A stretch of 64,000 nt of DNA, from contig NZ_ALVU02000001.1 of assembly GCF_000332075.2 (NCBI RefSeq), positions 1,383,193 to 1,447,192 of the forward strand, read 5' to 3'. Both the position numbers and the translations under genes were made by a program. The stretch is from Synechocystis sp. PCC 7509. GTDB taxonomy: Bacteria; Cyanobacteriota; Cyanobacteriia; Cyanobacteriales; Chroococcidiopsidaceae. Shown here one piece after another: positions 17,249 to 26,091 of this stretch (within the stretch, counting starts at the first letter, position 1; the number at the start of each line of letters is the position of its first letter). The notes beneath the pieces are model-generated. The model worked only from the letters and a program-made list of their open reading frames with translations, did not search any database and had not been told where the DNA came from.

Positions 17249-17686
17249 ATGAAACTTAAACATTTAGCGATCGCCAGCATCTCTTTACTACTATTTGCTT
17301 GTACTAACCAAACTCCGCCAGATCAAGCTATTGCAACCATTACCCCTGTAGTTGAGACATCTAAAAATGCGATCGCAAAATTTGTAACGGTATCCCACTC
17401 TACCGAGGGTGGGGTGAGAGTAATAACTGCTAATGGTAAGCGTTACCTAGAATTTGACGAAACGTTTAAAACCGAGGGTGGCCCAGATGTATTGGTATTA
17501 TTACACCGCGATCGCCAGCCAAAAGAATATCAACAGCAAAAGTTTATCAGTTTGGGACACATCCAGAAGTTTAGCGGTACTCAGCGCTATACAATTCCTG
17601 ACAATGTAAATTTGGCAGACTTTCGTTCTGTTGTAGTAAGATGCCGTTTGTTTAGCGTCACGTTTGGTTATGCGCCCTTAATATAG
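17249..17686 (+). CDS. DM13-domain lipoprotein
   Basis: From the ATG at 17249 the protein has 145 residues and a lipoprotein signal (MKLKHLAIASISLLLFAC, lipobox LLFAC, Cys18). The mature part carries a DM13 domain: a small beta-rich domain with RYLEFDETFKTEGGPDVLVLLHR, then GTQRYTIPDNVNLADFRSVVVRCRLFSVTFGYAPL. The conserved cysteine near the end (VVRC) is present. DM13 domains are proposed to take part in redox or electron transfer at the cell surface. The gene starts 73 nt after the broken J-domain gene and is followed by the DUF815 ATPase gene 49 nt later. Confidence 0.85.
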   Translation: MKLKHLAIASISLLLFACTNQTPPDQAIATITPVVETSKNAIAKFVTVSHSTEGGVRVITANGKRYLEFDETFKTEGGPDVLVLLHRDRQPKEYQQQKFISLGHIQKFSGTQRYTIPDNVNLADFRSVVVRCRLFSVTFGYAPLI

Positions 17687-17735
17687 TTAACTTCTAAGCA
17701 CATCGCTGTTAGGATAGCTTAAAATTAACCTAACT

Positions 17736-19025
17736 ATGGATTTATCAATTCAATTGTTGCGCCGTTGCTGCGCGTCTTTACTGCTATATCAATCGGTTTT
17801 AAATAATCCCGTTGGTAAGTCATTTATTGACCTATTGCAAGCATTGCAGCAAATCGAACTAATGCCAGCTATGGGTCATAGTGATATTGACGAAATTGCT
17901 GTCATTCAAGCTTATGCTACATGGTTTAAGGCGACTTCTCAAACTAACCAAAGTTGGCAAGATTTTCTAATCGCACAAATTCTGTTAGATGATAATCCTT
18001 TCTCTCGTCAAGTACACAATTACGCAAATTTACCACCAGCATTAATCGCCGCTACTAAGCAAGATTTGCAATCTTTGCAGCTTCTTTATCAGTGTAGTGG
18101 CGACTTGTTAAGCGAGTGGGTGCGATCGGCTACTAATTTTGCTCCGGTTGCTTGGTATTGTGATTCACAAACAAAACCAATTCAAACTAAGTTACAACAA
18201 TTGGATAATTGGGCGGATGGTTTGGAAGATTTAGCCGCTTACTATCAGCAATATGGTACGGGTTTATTTGCTCAATACCAAGCTTTGCGCTGGCAATCGG
18301 GGCAACTTGTGGGTATAAATACTCCCGATCCCGTGCAAGTCAGTCAACTGGCGGGTTACGAGTATCAGCGCGATGCTTTAATTAAAAATACTGAGTTTTT
18401 GCTTGCAGGTTATCCAGCTTTGCACGTATTGCTCTACGGTAGTCGCGGTTCGGGTAAATCTTCTTTAGTTAAGGGATTGCTGCATGAATATCAAAGTCGC
18501 CAACTGCGGATAATTGAAGTTGCTAAATCTGACTTGCAAGCTTTACCTACGATTTTGGAGCAGTTGCGCGGCGCTGTACAGAAATTTATCATCTTTGTGG
18601 ACGATTTATCGTTTGAGGAAGATGACGATACTTTTAAGGCTCTTAAAGTGGTGCTAGAGGGCAATTTAACTGCTCGTCCCCAAAATGTAGTTGTTTATGC
18701 GACTTCTAATCGGCGACACTTAATTAAAGAATTTTTTGACGATCGCCCAAGTCCCAGCAATAGCGAAGAAGTCAATGCTTGGGATACAGTACAAGAAAAA
18801 TTATCTTTTAGCGATCGCTTTGGTTTAACTATAACTTTTGAAAGCGCCGACCAAGAAACCTATCTAAAAATTGTTCGTCATTTAGCCGCCCAAGCTAAAA
18901 TTAATCTTAGTCAGCAAGACTTGAAATATCAAGCTTTGCAATGGGCTACTCGTCACAATGGGCGTTCGGGAAGGACTGCACGACAGTTTATTGACTTTAT
19001 CCAAGCAGATTTGGCAGCTAAATAA
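17736..19025 (+). CDS. DUF815-family AAA-type ATPase
   Basis: The 429-residue protein has an N-terminal helical domain of ~200 residues and a P-loop domain with Walker A GSRGSGKS (235-242), Walker B FIIFVDDL (284-291) and a sensor-like YATSNRRHLI motif near 325. The segment NAWDTVQEKLSFSDRFGLTITF and the final RSGRTARQFIDF are diagnostic of DUF815. Its cellular role is not established; ATP-driven remodelling of a partner is likely. It lies 63 nt upstream of the TerB_C/BrxD-like/helicase unit on the same strand, so it could belong to that operon, but DUF815 genes also occur alone. Confidence 0.88.
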   Translation: MDLSIQLLRRCCASLLLYQSVLNNPVGKSFIDLLQALQQIELMPAMGHSDIDEIAVIQAYATWFKATSQTNQSWQDFLIAQILLDDNPFSRQVHNYANLPPALIAATKQDLQSLQLLYQCSGDLLSEWVRSATNFAPVAWYCDSQTKPIQTKLQQLDNWADGLEDLAAYYQQYGTGLFAQYQALRWQSGQLVGINTPDPVQVSQLAGYEYQRDALIKNTEFLLAGYPALHVLLYGSRGSGKSSLVKGLLHEYQSRQLRIIEVAKSDLQALPTILEQLRGAVQKFIIFVDDLSFEEDDDTFKALKVVLEGNLTARPQNVVVYATSNRRHLIKEFFDDRPSPSNSEEVNAWDTVQEKLSFSDRFGLTITFESADQETYLKIVRHLAAQAKINLSQQDLKYQALQWATRHNGRSGRTARQFIDFIQADLAAK

Positions 19026-19088
19026 AAATTAACCTACAAACAATTAGCATAATTAGACTTTGATCGCTTACAATTCCTGCAATTGTGA

Positions 19089-20309
19089 TTGAAGAAGGCA
19101 CGCAGTAATAAAATATTTTATCCTGCGAACCAATTGCCTGTATTTTCTTTACTGTTATCTGTTATGGGAAAAAATCGGTTGCTTCTGGGTGCGGTTGTCT
19201 TTAGTGCCAGCTTAGTCCTAAGCTTAATTGTCAGCCAAGATGTAGGAATTGCTTTAGAAACAGGTTTAATTACTATACCTGCTACATTTTTGGGTGTAGG
19301 GGCGATAAATCTCAAACAGCGAAATCAGCAAAAGCTAATTCTCAACGATTTGCAAGCAGAGATTTATAAGTTAGAAAAGTGGCAAGTACAGTTAAATCAA
19401 GCTTTACGGGTAACTTCTGAGCAAAGGCAACAAACAGAAACTAACATCAATTTTCTGCAAGTTCAACTGCGCCAACTATCGGAACGTACAACTGAGCAAC
19501 GTTATTATCAGCAACAAGTTACTCAAGAATTGGATTTATTAGTTCAACAAAAAACTAATTTAGTAAATAATGTTCAAGAATTACAGGTACAAGTTCAAGA
19601 CTTAGAACAACATAAAGGCGAAATACATCAATCTGTGCGATCGCTAAAAAAATTAAAGCACGATGCAGAAACAGAATTTTACTTATTTGAAAATCAGTTA
19701 CAAGACTTGCGCAGTCAAGTTACTCACTTACACACTCAAAAACAAGACTTAGAAGACGGTGTAACACTACTTAATCGCCTCAAACCCCAGCTAGAAGAAA
19801 AATCTCATCAGTTACAAACCGAGATTCAGCAGCTAGAGAAACAGCAAACAGAATCCACTGAAGCTTTAAATGCGATATCTGAGCAAAAAGATAATACTCA
19901 AATTCATCTTAGCTTTCTAAATAAGGAATTACTAGAATATCAATCTAAAAATGATAAAATAAAACAAGAATTAAATCAACTTATCGAACAACAAAAACAT
20001 TTAGTTACGGAGAAAACCACCGCTAAAATTCCTGAAGAATGGCAAAACTTTATCTCCCATATTAGTAAATCCGAAATGCAAGTAATTGAAGCAATTATAC
20101 AGCAAAACGATCCTAGTGCAACTATTAAGAAAATTGCTGAGGATAATATTACCATGCCGGAATTATTAATTGATTCTATAAATGAATGCGCCCTAGATAC
20201 TATAGGAGATTTATTAATTGAACCAGGGAGCGATTCTATACCTTTAGGAATTATGGAAGAATATTTAATTCAATTAAACAAAATACTTAACTTAAATAAA
20301 ACTCTATAA
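19089..20309 (+). CDS. Membrane-anchored coiled-coil protein with TerB_C-like C-terminus
   Basis: The 406-residue protein (TTG start at 19089; an ATG at 19164 is an alternative) has two closely spaced membrane helices (about 30-48 and 53-72), then roughly 235 residues of Gln/Glu/Leu-rich coiled coil (76-310). It ends in a globular domain with EEWQNFISHISKSEMQVIEAI and MPELLIDSINECALDTIGD (356-374). That last motif matches the C-terminal domain of TerB-linked proteins (TerB_C). It lacks the TerB and TerB_N parts usually found upstream. The stop codon touches the next ATG, so it is one operon with the ATPase and helicase. I infer a membrane-tethered scaffold for them. Confidence 0.72.
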   Translation: MKKARSNKIFYPANQLPVFSLLLSVMGKNRLLLGAVVFSASLVLSLIVSQDVGIALETGLITIPATFLGVGAINLKQRNQQKLILNDLQAEIYKLEKWQVQLNQALRVTSEQRQQTETNINFLQVQLRQLSERTTEQRYYQQQVTQELDLLVQQKTNLVNNVQELQVQVQDLEQHKGEIHQSVRSLKKLKHDAETEFYLFENQLQDLRSQVTHLHTQKQDLEDGVTLLNRLKPQLEEKSHQLQTEIQQLEKQQTESTEALNAISEQKDNTQIHLSFLNKELLEYQSKNDKIKQELNQLIEQQKHLVTEKTTAKIPEEWQNFISHISKSEMQVIEAIIQQNDPSATIKKIAEDNITMPELLIDSINECALDTIGDLLIEPGSDSIPLGIMEEYLIQLNKILNLNKTL

Positions 20310-21629
20310 ATGTCTATCAAAATACCGAAAAGAGTTACTACAGCTTTAATCAATTCTTTAGGAGCGGGAGTAGTACCAAGAGTTGGTTTAGAACATATTG
20401 CTGTAGGTAGAGAAAAGGAAGTCACTGCTCTATTACAAGACTTAGATAATATTGGCGAAGGTGGCGGTGCATTTCGGTTTATTGTCGGACGTTATGGCGC
20501 GGGAAAAAGTTTTATTTTGCAACTTATTCGTAACTATGCAATGGAGCGCGGATTTGTAGTTGCAGATGCAGACTTATCGCCAGAGCGTCGTTTAGTGGGA
20601 GCAAGTGGACATGGAGTAGCAACCTATCGAGAATTGATGCAGAATCTTTCTACTAAGATTCGTCCTGATGGTAGCGCTTTAACACCAATACTAGAAGGTT
20701 GGATTAATGGGATTCAAAATCAAGTTGCTCAAGCTACCGGAATGCGCCCAAATGATGAAGGTTTTGACGACAAAGTAGAAACAAAAATAATCGAAGCAAT
20801 TAAAGAAACTGAAGGCTTAGTACATGGGTTTGCCTTTGCTACAGTTATTACTACTTATTGGCGCGGTTATCGTGGGGATGATGATAGTAAAAAAACTGCG
20901 GCTTTACGCTGGTTAAAAGCTGATTTTGCTAATAAGATTGAAGCAAAATCATTGTTAGGAGTTAGAGATATTATTGAAGACGATAGCTGGTATGACTATA
21001 TTAAAATCTTAGCTAAGTTTGTTGCCGATATTGGTTATAAAGGATTAATAATTTTATTAGATGAAGCTGTACATTTATACAAAATAAGTCACAGTATATC
21101 GCGGCAAAATAATTATGATAAATTGCTAGCAATATTTAATGACACTATGCAAGGTAAAGCCGAACATTTAGGTATTTATATCGGCGGAACTCCTAACTTT
21201 TTAGAAGATTCAAAGCGCGGACTTTTTAACGATTTAGCTTGGAAGCGACGCACGACAAAAAGCCGTTTTACAAAAGGTTTTCAAGATACATCTAGCCCAG
21301 TTTTTCAATTAGAAGCGTTAACAGAATCAGAAATATTGTTGCTTTTTCAGCGATTATCTAATGTTCATGCTGTTCATTACAGTACGGAGAAAAGCTTAAC
21401 AAATGATGAATTAAAAATGTTTATGCAAGAAGTAATTAATCGTTTAGGTGCAAATGCTTTACTAACTCCTGGTGAAGTAGTCCGCGATTTTGTGAGTGTT
21501 TTGAATGTTTTGCAGCAAAACCAAGATTTGACTATAACTAAATTACTGCATAGTTCTGGGTTTACCCTTACTGCTAATAGTAAAGTTACCAAAATAGATG
21601 ATAGTGAATTTGCTGAATTTACTTTATGA
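20310..21629 (+). CDS. BrxC/BrxD-like P-loop ATPase (DUF2791 family)
   Basis: The 439-residue protein has Walker A GRYGAGKS (60-67), Walker B LIILLDE (246-252) and, before them, GLEHIAVGREKEV. These fit the BREX-associated ATP-binding family, in particular the short BrxD form that accompanies a helicase in type 2 BREX. The middle contains RLVGASGHGVATYRELM and the later part IYIGGTPNFLEDSKRGLFNDLAWKRR, both typical. It sits directly between the TerB_C-like gene (0-nt gap) and the helicase gene (4-nt overlap). It probably powers loading or movement of a DNA-bound complex. No PglX, PglZ or BrxL is present in the window, so this is not a canonical BREX system. Confidence 0.85.
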   Translation: MSIKIPKRVTTALINSLGAGVVPRVGLEHIAVGREKEVTALLQDLDNIGEGGGAFRFIVGRYGAGKSFILQLIRNYAMERGFVVADADLSPERRLVGASGHGVATYRELMQNLSTKIRPDGSALTPILEGWINGIQNQVAQATGMRPNDEGFDDKVETKIIEAIKETEGLVHGFAFATVITTYWRGYRGDDDSKKTAALRWLKADFANKIEAKSLLGVRDIIEDDSWYDYIKILAKFVADIGYKGLIILLDEAVHLYKISHSISRQNNYDKLLAIFNDTMQGKAEHLGIYIGGTPNFLEDSKRGLFNDLAWKRRTTKSRFTKGFQDTSSPVFQLEALTESEILLLFQRLSNVHAVHYSTEKSLTNDELKMFMQEVINRLGANALLTPGEVVRDFVSVLNVLQQNQDLTITKLLHSSGFTLTANSKVTKIDDSEFAEFTL

Positions 21630-23830
21630 ACGATCCCACTTTTTCTAGACTTGCGCCGTTTATTCAAGAGTATATTTATACTCACAATTGGACGGAATTA
21701 AGACCTATTCAAATAGAAGCTTGTCAAGCAATTTTTGACACGGATGCTCATGTATTACTAGCTGCGGGTACGGCTTCAGGAAAGACTGAAGCCGCTTTTT
21801 TGCCCGTTTTAACTTTGATGCAGCAAAACCCCACAAATACAATTGGGGTTTTATATATTAGTCCGATTAAAGCACTAATAAACGATCAATTTGCGCGGTT
21901 AAATGACTTATTAAAAGAAGCTGATATTCCGGTTTGTCATTGGCATGGTGATGTTGCACCAAGTCGCAAACAAATGTTATTAAAAGATCCTAAAGGTGTA
22001 TTGCAAATTACGCCAGAATCTTTAGAAAGCTTGTTAATAAATAAATATAGCCAACTAAATCGTTTATTTGGTGAACTAAAATTTATTATTATTGATGAAG
22101 TTCATGCTTTTATGGGTTCTGAACGTGGCGGTCAAATTATTTGTCAATTAGCACGATTGTCTAAGTTTATTCCCATTCCACCGCGCAGAATTGGTTTATC
22201 GGCAACTCTAGGCGATTATACTTCCGCCGCCAACTGGTTGCAAGCTGGAACGAATCGAGAAGTTATTACTTCAGATATTCAAGGCGGACAAAGAAAGTTA
22301 CATTTAGCTGTAGAGCATTTTTACACACCAGATAAAGAGGAAGAATCTCTTACAAATCCTTACTATCAATACATTTTTGAACGGACAAAATCTCGTAACT
22401 GTTTGATATTTGCCAACAACCGCGCTGAAACTGAATCAGTGGTTTCTAACTTGCGTCAAATAGCAGCTAATGTTGGGTTTCCAGACATTTATCATGTTCA
22501 TCATGGCAGTATTTCGGCAAAACTGCGTCAAGATGCAGAATCGGCAATGCGCGATAGCGCAAGCGCGCACGCAGGGCTTCGCACATCTTCGGCAGTGACG
22601 GCAGCAACTGTTACTCTAGAATTGGGCATAGATATTGGTCAATTAGAGCGCGTAATGCAACTAGACGCTCCCATATCAGTATCCAGCTTCTTGCAGAGGC
22701 TAGGACGTTCGGGAAGACGTGGAGAACCATCAGAAATGGGGTTTGTCTGCACGGAAAAAGAGCCAAACGCAGAATCCGCTTTACCTTATCAAATTCCTTG
22801 GCAATTATTGCAGGCGATCGCAATTATCCAACTGTACCTAGAAGAACGCTGGATTGAACCCATCCGTCCCTTGCAGTATCCGATGAGCTTGCTATACCAC
22901 CAAACTATGAGTATTTTAGCGGCAATGGGCGAACTTTCTCCGGCGGCGTTAGCTGTACAAGTTTTAAAATTGCCAAGTTTTACCGCTATTGCTACCGACG
23001 ATTTTCGCCTATTACTAAATCACTTATTAGAAATTGACCATTTACAACAAACAGAGAAAGGTAATTTAATTATTGGCGTAAAAGGGGAGAAGGTTGTAAA
23101 TTCTTTCCAATTTTACGCAGTATTTGCGGACAATAAAGAATATAAAGTTAGAGATGAATCTATGGAAATTGGCAGTATCATTATGCCGCCGCCAGGAAAC
23201 AGATTTACTCTAGCTGGTAGAACTTGGGAAATATTTGATATTGAACCAAAAGCAAATACTATTTGGGTGAAACCCGTAGAAGGAATAGCGAATATTGCTT
23301 GGCGTGGCGGTAGCAGCAATATTCATACTAAAATCTTGCAGAAAATGCAGCAAGTTTTAGCAGAAGACACAGAGTACAGTTACTTACAATCCGGCGCTAA
23401 AGCAAGATTAAAATCTGCGCGTCAACTAGCAAAAAGCACGGGATTAAATCAATTTAATGTTTTATTAACAAAAAGCAATACTTGCTGTATTTTTCCTTGG
23501 ATGGGAACAGTAACTTATCGTACTTTAGAAAGGTTGCTTAATTTGTATGGTCGAGAAACTTTAGAAATTAAAAGTATTACTGGTGTCAGCCCATATTTTA
23601 TGCTACTGAAAGTAAATAAAGATAAAATAGCTAACACTTTTAACAAAATTTATTCTTTATGCACTCAACAAATAGCACCTCAACAGTTAGTTAGTAGTAA
23701 AGAAGTATTGAAGCTGCAAAAATATGACCGATTTATTCCTACTCCTTTGCTGCATAGAGCTTTTGCTTTAGATTATTTAGATACCAAAGAATTAGCAGAA
23801 AGAGCAAGAAATTGGCAAACAAAAATTTAG
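21626..23830 (+). CDS. Lhr/BrxHI-like DEAD/DEAH helicase
   Basis: The 734-residue superfamily 2 helicase has the Q-motif-like region ELRPIQIEA (24-32), Walker A GTASGKT (48-54), DEVH (157-160), SAT (192-194), motif V TLELGIDIG (330-338) and motif VI QRLGRSGRRG (357-366). The C-terminal extension (LAGRTWEIFDIEP, WRGGSSNIHTKIL, FPWMGTVTYRTL) resembles Lhr-type and BREX BrxHI helicases. A stretch of about 12 residues (311-322, SASAHAGLRTSS) between the conserved AESAMRD and AVTAATVT segments is encoded by a dispersed repeat. The ATG lies within the preceding gene's TGA. It is the last gene of the tight three-gene unit. Confidence 0.88.
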   Translation: MNDPTFSRLAPFIQEYIYTHNWTELRPIQIEACQAIFDTDAHVLLAAGTASGKTEAAFLPVLTLMQQNPTNTIGVLYISPIKALINDQFARLNDLLKEADIPVCHWHGDVAPSRKQMLLKDPKGVLQITPESLESLLINKYSQLNRLFGELKFIIIDEVHAFMGSERGGQIICQLARLSKFIPIPPRRIGLSATLGDYTSAANWLQAGTNREVITSDIQGGQRKLHLAVEHFYTPDKEEESLTNPYYQYIFERTKSRNCLIFANNRAETESVVSNLRQIAANVGFPDIYHVHHGSISAKLRQDAESAMRDSASAHAGLRTSSAVTAATVTLELGIDIGQLERVMQLDAPISVSSFLQRLGRSGRRGEPSEMGFVCTEKEPNAESALPYQIPWQLLQAIAIIQLYLEERWIEPIRPLQYPMSLLYHQTMSILAAMGELSPAALAVQVLKLPSFTAIATDDFRLLLNHLLEIDHLQQTEKGNLIIGVKGEKVVNSFQFYAVFADNKEYKVRDESMEIGSIIMPPPGNRFTLAGRTWEIFDIEPKANTIWVKPVEGIANIAWRGGSSNIHTKILQKMQQVLAEDTEYSYLQSGAKARLKSARQLAKSTGLNQFNVLLTKSNTCCIFPWMGTVTYRTLERLLNLYGRETLEIKSITGVSPYFMLLKVNKDKIANTFNKIYSLCTQQIAPQQLVSSKEVLKLQKYDRFIPTPLLHRAFALDYLDTKELAERARNWQTKI
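22551..22590 (+). repeat. Short GC-rich repeat inserted in frame in the helicase gene
   Basis: The segment GCGATAGCGC AAGCGCGCACGC followed by AGGGCTTCGC is much more GC-rich than its surroundings and has the form of the short palindromic repeats that spread in cyanobacterial genomes. It adds about 12 residues just before helicase motif V without breaking the frame. Confidence 0.5.
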
Positions 23831-24143
23831 ACAAGTTAGACAAAGTGGCTTTTGCGTAATAATTATACAGATTGGTATATTGACATAAAACCAAAAATAA
23901 CATCTAAATTCCCACCTGTTTAAAAATTAATTCAGGGCATTTTTATCTTGAGTATTTTTACTGATGGCAGCCCAAGGAATTGAAAAATAAGATAGAGCGC
24001 AGGACAAAAAGATTGGAGGATACAATAGACAAATAAAGTAAATTATTTTCCGAAAGCGATCGCATACTAACTGTTAGCTATTACCAAAGATTTCTCCTAG
24101 CACAAATCAAATTCCTACTTGTTTAGCACAGGAAAACCAAATC
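23831..24143. other. Intergenic region between the helicase and the terD genes
   Basis: These 313 bases hold no coding frame of note. A HIP1-like GCGATCGC is present near 24056. A good ribosome binding site (AGGA, about 11 nt before the ATG at 24144) precedes the first terD gene. The terD genes therefore probably have their own promoter here. Confidence 0.5.
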
Positions 24144-24719
24144 ATGGCAGTTTCACTAACTAAAGGACAACGAGTATCCTTAGAAAAAGTTGCTCCAGGT
24201 TTAACAGAAATCTTTATTGGACTAGGATGGGATATTAAAGCCACCGATACAGGTTACGACTTTGATTTGGATTCTTCAGTGTTTTTGTTAGGTAGCAACG
24301 AAAAATTAATTTCTGACAACCACTTTATTTTTTACAATAACCTAACTAGCTCTGATACTGATAAATCCGTTCAGCACATGGGGGATAACCTCACGGGAAT
24401 AGGTGAAGGGGATGATGAAATTATCAAAGTTAACCTCAAAAAAGTACCCAACGATGTCCAAAAAGTTATTGTAACTGTAACTATCTACGAAGCTCAACAA
24501 CGCGGTCAAAATTTTGGTCAAATTAGAAATGCTTTCGTGCGCGTTGTCAATGCTCAGACAAAACAAGAAGCAATTCGTTATGACTTAGTAGAAGACTACT
24601 CTGTTGAAACCGCGCTAATTATGGCGGAACTTTACCGCAAAGATGGCGAATGGCGGCTTAATGCTGTGGGATCGGGCTATCAAGGTGGTTTGCAAGCCAT
24701 CCTTAATCGCTACAGCTAA
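24144..24719 (+). CDS. terD: TerD-domain protein, first of three
   Basis: The 191-residue cytoplasmic protein is a single TerD domain of normal length. The signatures are GLGWDI (27-32), the acidic calcium-binding strand YDFDLDSSVFLLG, and GDNLTGIGEGDDEII, followed by VTVTIYEAQQRGQNFGQIRNAFVR. TerD proteins bind Ca2+ and take part in tellurite, phage and stress resistance linked to the Ter machinery, by mechanisms still unclear. This copy and the third are closest to each other. It lies 45 nt before the second copy, in one transcript, downstream of the TerB_C/BrxD-like/helicase unit. Confidence 0.93.
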   Translation: MAVSLTKGQRVSLEKVAPGLTEIFIGLGWDIKATDTGYDFDLDSSVFLLGSNEKLISDNHFIFYNNLTSSDTDKSVQHMGDNLTGIGEGDDEIIKVNLKKVPNDVQKVIVTVTIYEAQQRGQNFGQIRNAFVRVVNAQTKQEAIRYDLVEDYSVETALIMAELYRKDGEWRLNAVGSGYQGGLQAILNRYS

Positions 24720-24764
24720 TTGTTTACTGGCTAGGCATATCAACTAATAATTAGGATAATTTAC

Positions 24765-25367
24765 ATGGCAATCAACTTAGAAAAAGGTCAACGCATTTCT
24801 CTATCGAAAGAAGCACCAGGGCTAACAAGGCTAATGTGTGGATTGGGCTGGGATGTAGCAAAACGTGCCAGTGGTGGCTTATTTGGCGCTTTTAGCAATA
24901 CTCAAGATTGTGACTTGGATGCTTCGGTCATTTGTTTAGACAGAGAAGGCAAAATTAAAGATAAAGCTAACGTGGTTTACTTTGCCAATTTGTCCCACAA
25001 ATCGGGGTCGATTACACATTTAGGCGACAATCTCACCGGTGCAGGAGATGGCGACGACGAACAGATTATTGTAGACTTGGCACGGATACCTCAAGATATT
25101 CAAAAACTTGTTTTCACTGTCAATATCTACCAGTGTAAAACTCGCAATCAAGACTTTTCATTAGTTAAAAATGCTTTTGTCCGCTTGGTTAATGCCGCGA
25201 ACAATCAAGAATTGGCTAGATATAATCTATCTGGTACAGAATACAAAGGGATGACGGGAATGATTATGGCGGAGATTTATAATCATAATAATGAGTGGAA
25301 AATGGCAGCTATTGGTAACGGCGTTAAAGCTAATGGGTTAGAGGAACTTGTGAAAACCTATGCTTAA
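24765..25367 (+). CDS. terD: TerD-domain protein, second of three
   Basis: The 200-residue protein has the same TerD plan (GLGWDV, CDLDASVICL, GDNLTGAGDGDDEQI) but carries an extra loop, KRASGGLFGAFSNTQD, between the GLGWD and CDLDAS motifs, and ends in KANGLEELVKTYA. It is therefore the most divergent of the three and resembles TerD/TerX forms with a longer first loop. All acidic residues for Ca2+ binding are kept, so it is probably functional. A 108-nt gap separates it from the third copy. Confidence 0.92.
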   Translation: MAINLEKGQRISLSKEAPGLTRLMCGLGWDVAKRASGGLFGAFSNTQDCDLDASVICLDREGKIKDKANVVYFANLSHKSGSITHLGDNLTGAGDGDDEQIIVDLARIPQDIQKLVFTVNIYQCKTRNQDFSLVKNAFVRLVNAANNQELARYNLSGTEYKGMTGMIMAEIYNHNNEWKMAAIGNGVKANGLEELVKTYA

Positions 25368-25474
25368 ATATTAGGTAAAAATCACCTTTGTCTTTTATCC
25401 TAAACTTAGGTATAAACTGTCTAATTGCCTCCGTTAGCAAGCTACGAATCGTTGTAAAAAACTAGGTAACAATT

Positions 25475-26047
25475 ATGTCAATTAATCTCGGTAAAGGCGA
25501 ACGAATCAATTTATCTAAAGAAGCACCCAATTTAAAAAATGCCGGAATTGGCTTAGGGTGGGACATTAACGCTACAGATACAGGTACAGCTTTTGACTTG
25601 GATGCCTCGATATTTATGTTAGGAACTAGCGGTAAAATTCCTAATGATAAATACTTTGTATTCTACAATAATAAAACTTCGCCTGATGGCTCGGTAAAAC
25701 ATGAAGGAGATAGCCTAACTGGGGAAGGTGTGGGTGATGATGAAACTGTCCAAATCGATTTAAGTAAAGTAGATGCTTCTATTCAAGAAATAGTTTTTGT
25801 CGTAACTATTCATGAAGGAGAACAAAGAAAACAAAACTTTGGTCAAGTTAGAAATTCTTACATCAGAATTTATGACAACACTACCGAGAAAGAAATTACT
25901 AAGTATGAGTTAGATGAGGATGCTTCCGCCGAAACAGCAATTGAATTTGGTAAGTTATATAAAAAAGATGGGGAATGGAGATTTCAAGCGGTGGGCGCAG
26001 GCTATAAATCAGGTTTGCAAAGCTTTGTAGATAAGTATACGGGTTGA
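25475..26047 (+). CDS. terD: TerD-domain protein, third of three
   Basis: The 190-residue protein is a single TerD domain: GLGWDINATDTG, FDLDASIFMLG, GDSLTGEGVGDDETV and VVTIHEGEQRKQNFGQVRNSYIR. Its ATDTG and QNFGQ segments match the first copy, suggesting a duplication with the second copy older. It resembles TerE/TerD of ter operons. A strong terminator follows immediately, closing the terD transcript. No terB, terC, terY or terZ gene is visible in this window. Confidence 0.93.
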   Translation: MSINLGKGERINLSKEAPNLKNAGIGLGWDINATDTGTAFDLDASIFMLGTSGKIPNDKYFVFYNNKTSPDGSVKHEGDSLTGEGVGDDETVQIDLSKVDASIQEIVFVVTIHEGEQRKQNFGQVRNSYIRIYDNTTEKEITKYELDEDASAETAIEFGKLYKKDGEWRFQAVGAGYKSGLQSFVDKYTG

Positions 26048-26049
26048 TA

Positions 26050-26091
26050 AAATAGCTCCCCCAAGTCTCCTTAAAAGAGGGGGAGCTATTT
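26050..26091 (+). terminator. Strong terminator after the terD genes
   Basis: A 13-bp perfect inverted repeat (AAATAGCTCCCCC at 26050-26062, GGGGGAGCTATTT at 26079-26091; 16-nt loop) lies right behind the last terD stop codon. The sequence after it is AT-rich (AATTTAACAAAAAAAA). Confidence 0.8.

Noticed and set aside
20310-23830. A complete BREX system.
   Set aside because: No PglX-type methyltransferase, PglZ phosphatase, BrxL or PglW gene is present from 17 to 35 kb; only the BrxD-like ATPase and helicase are seen.
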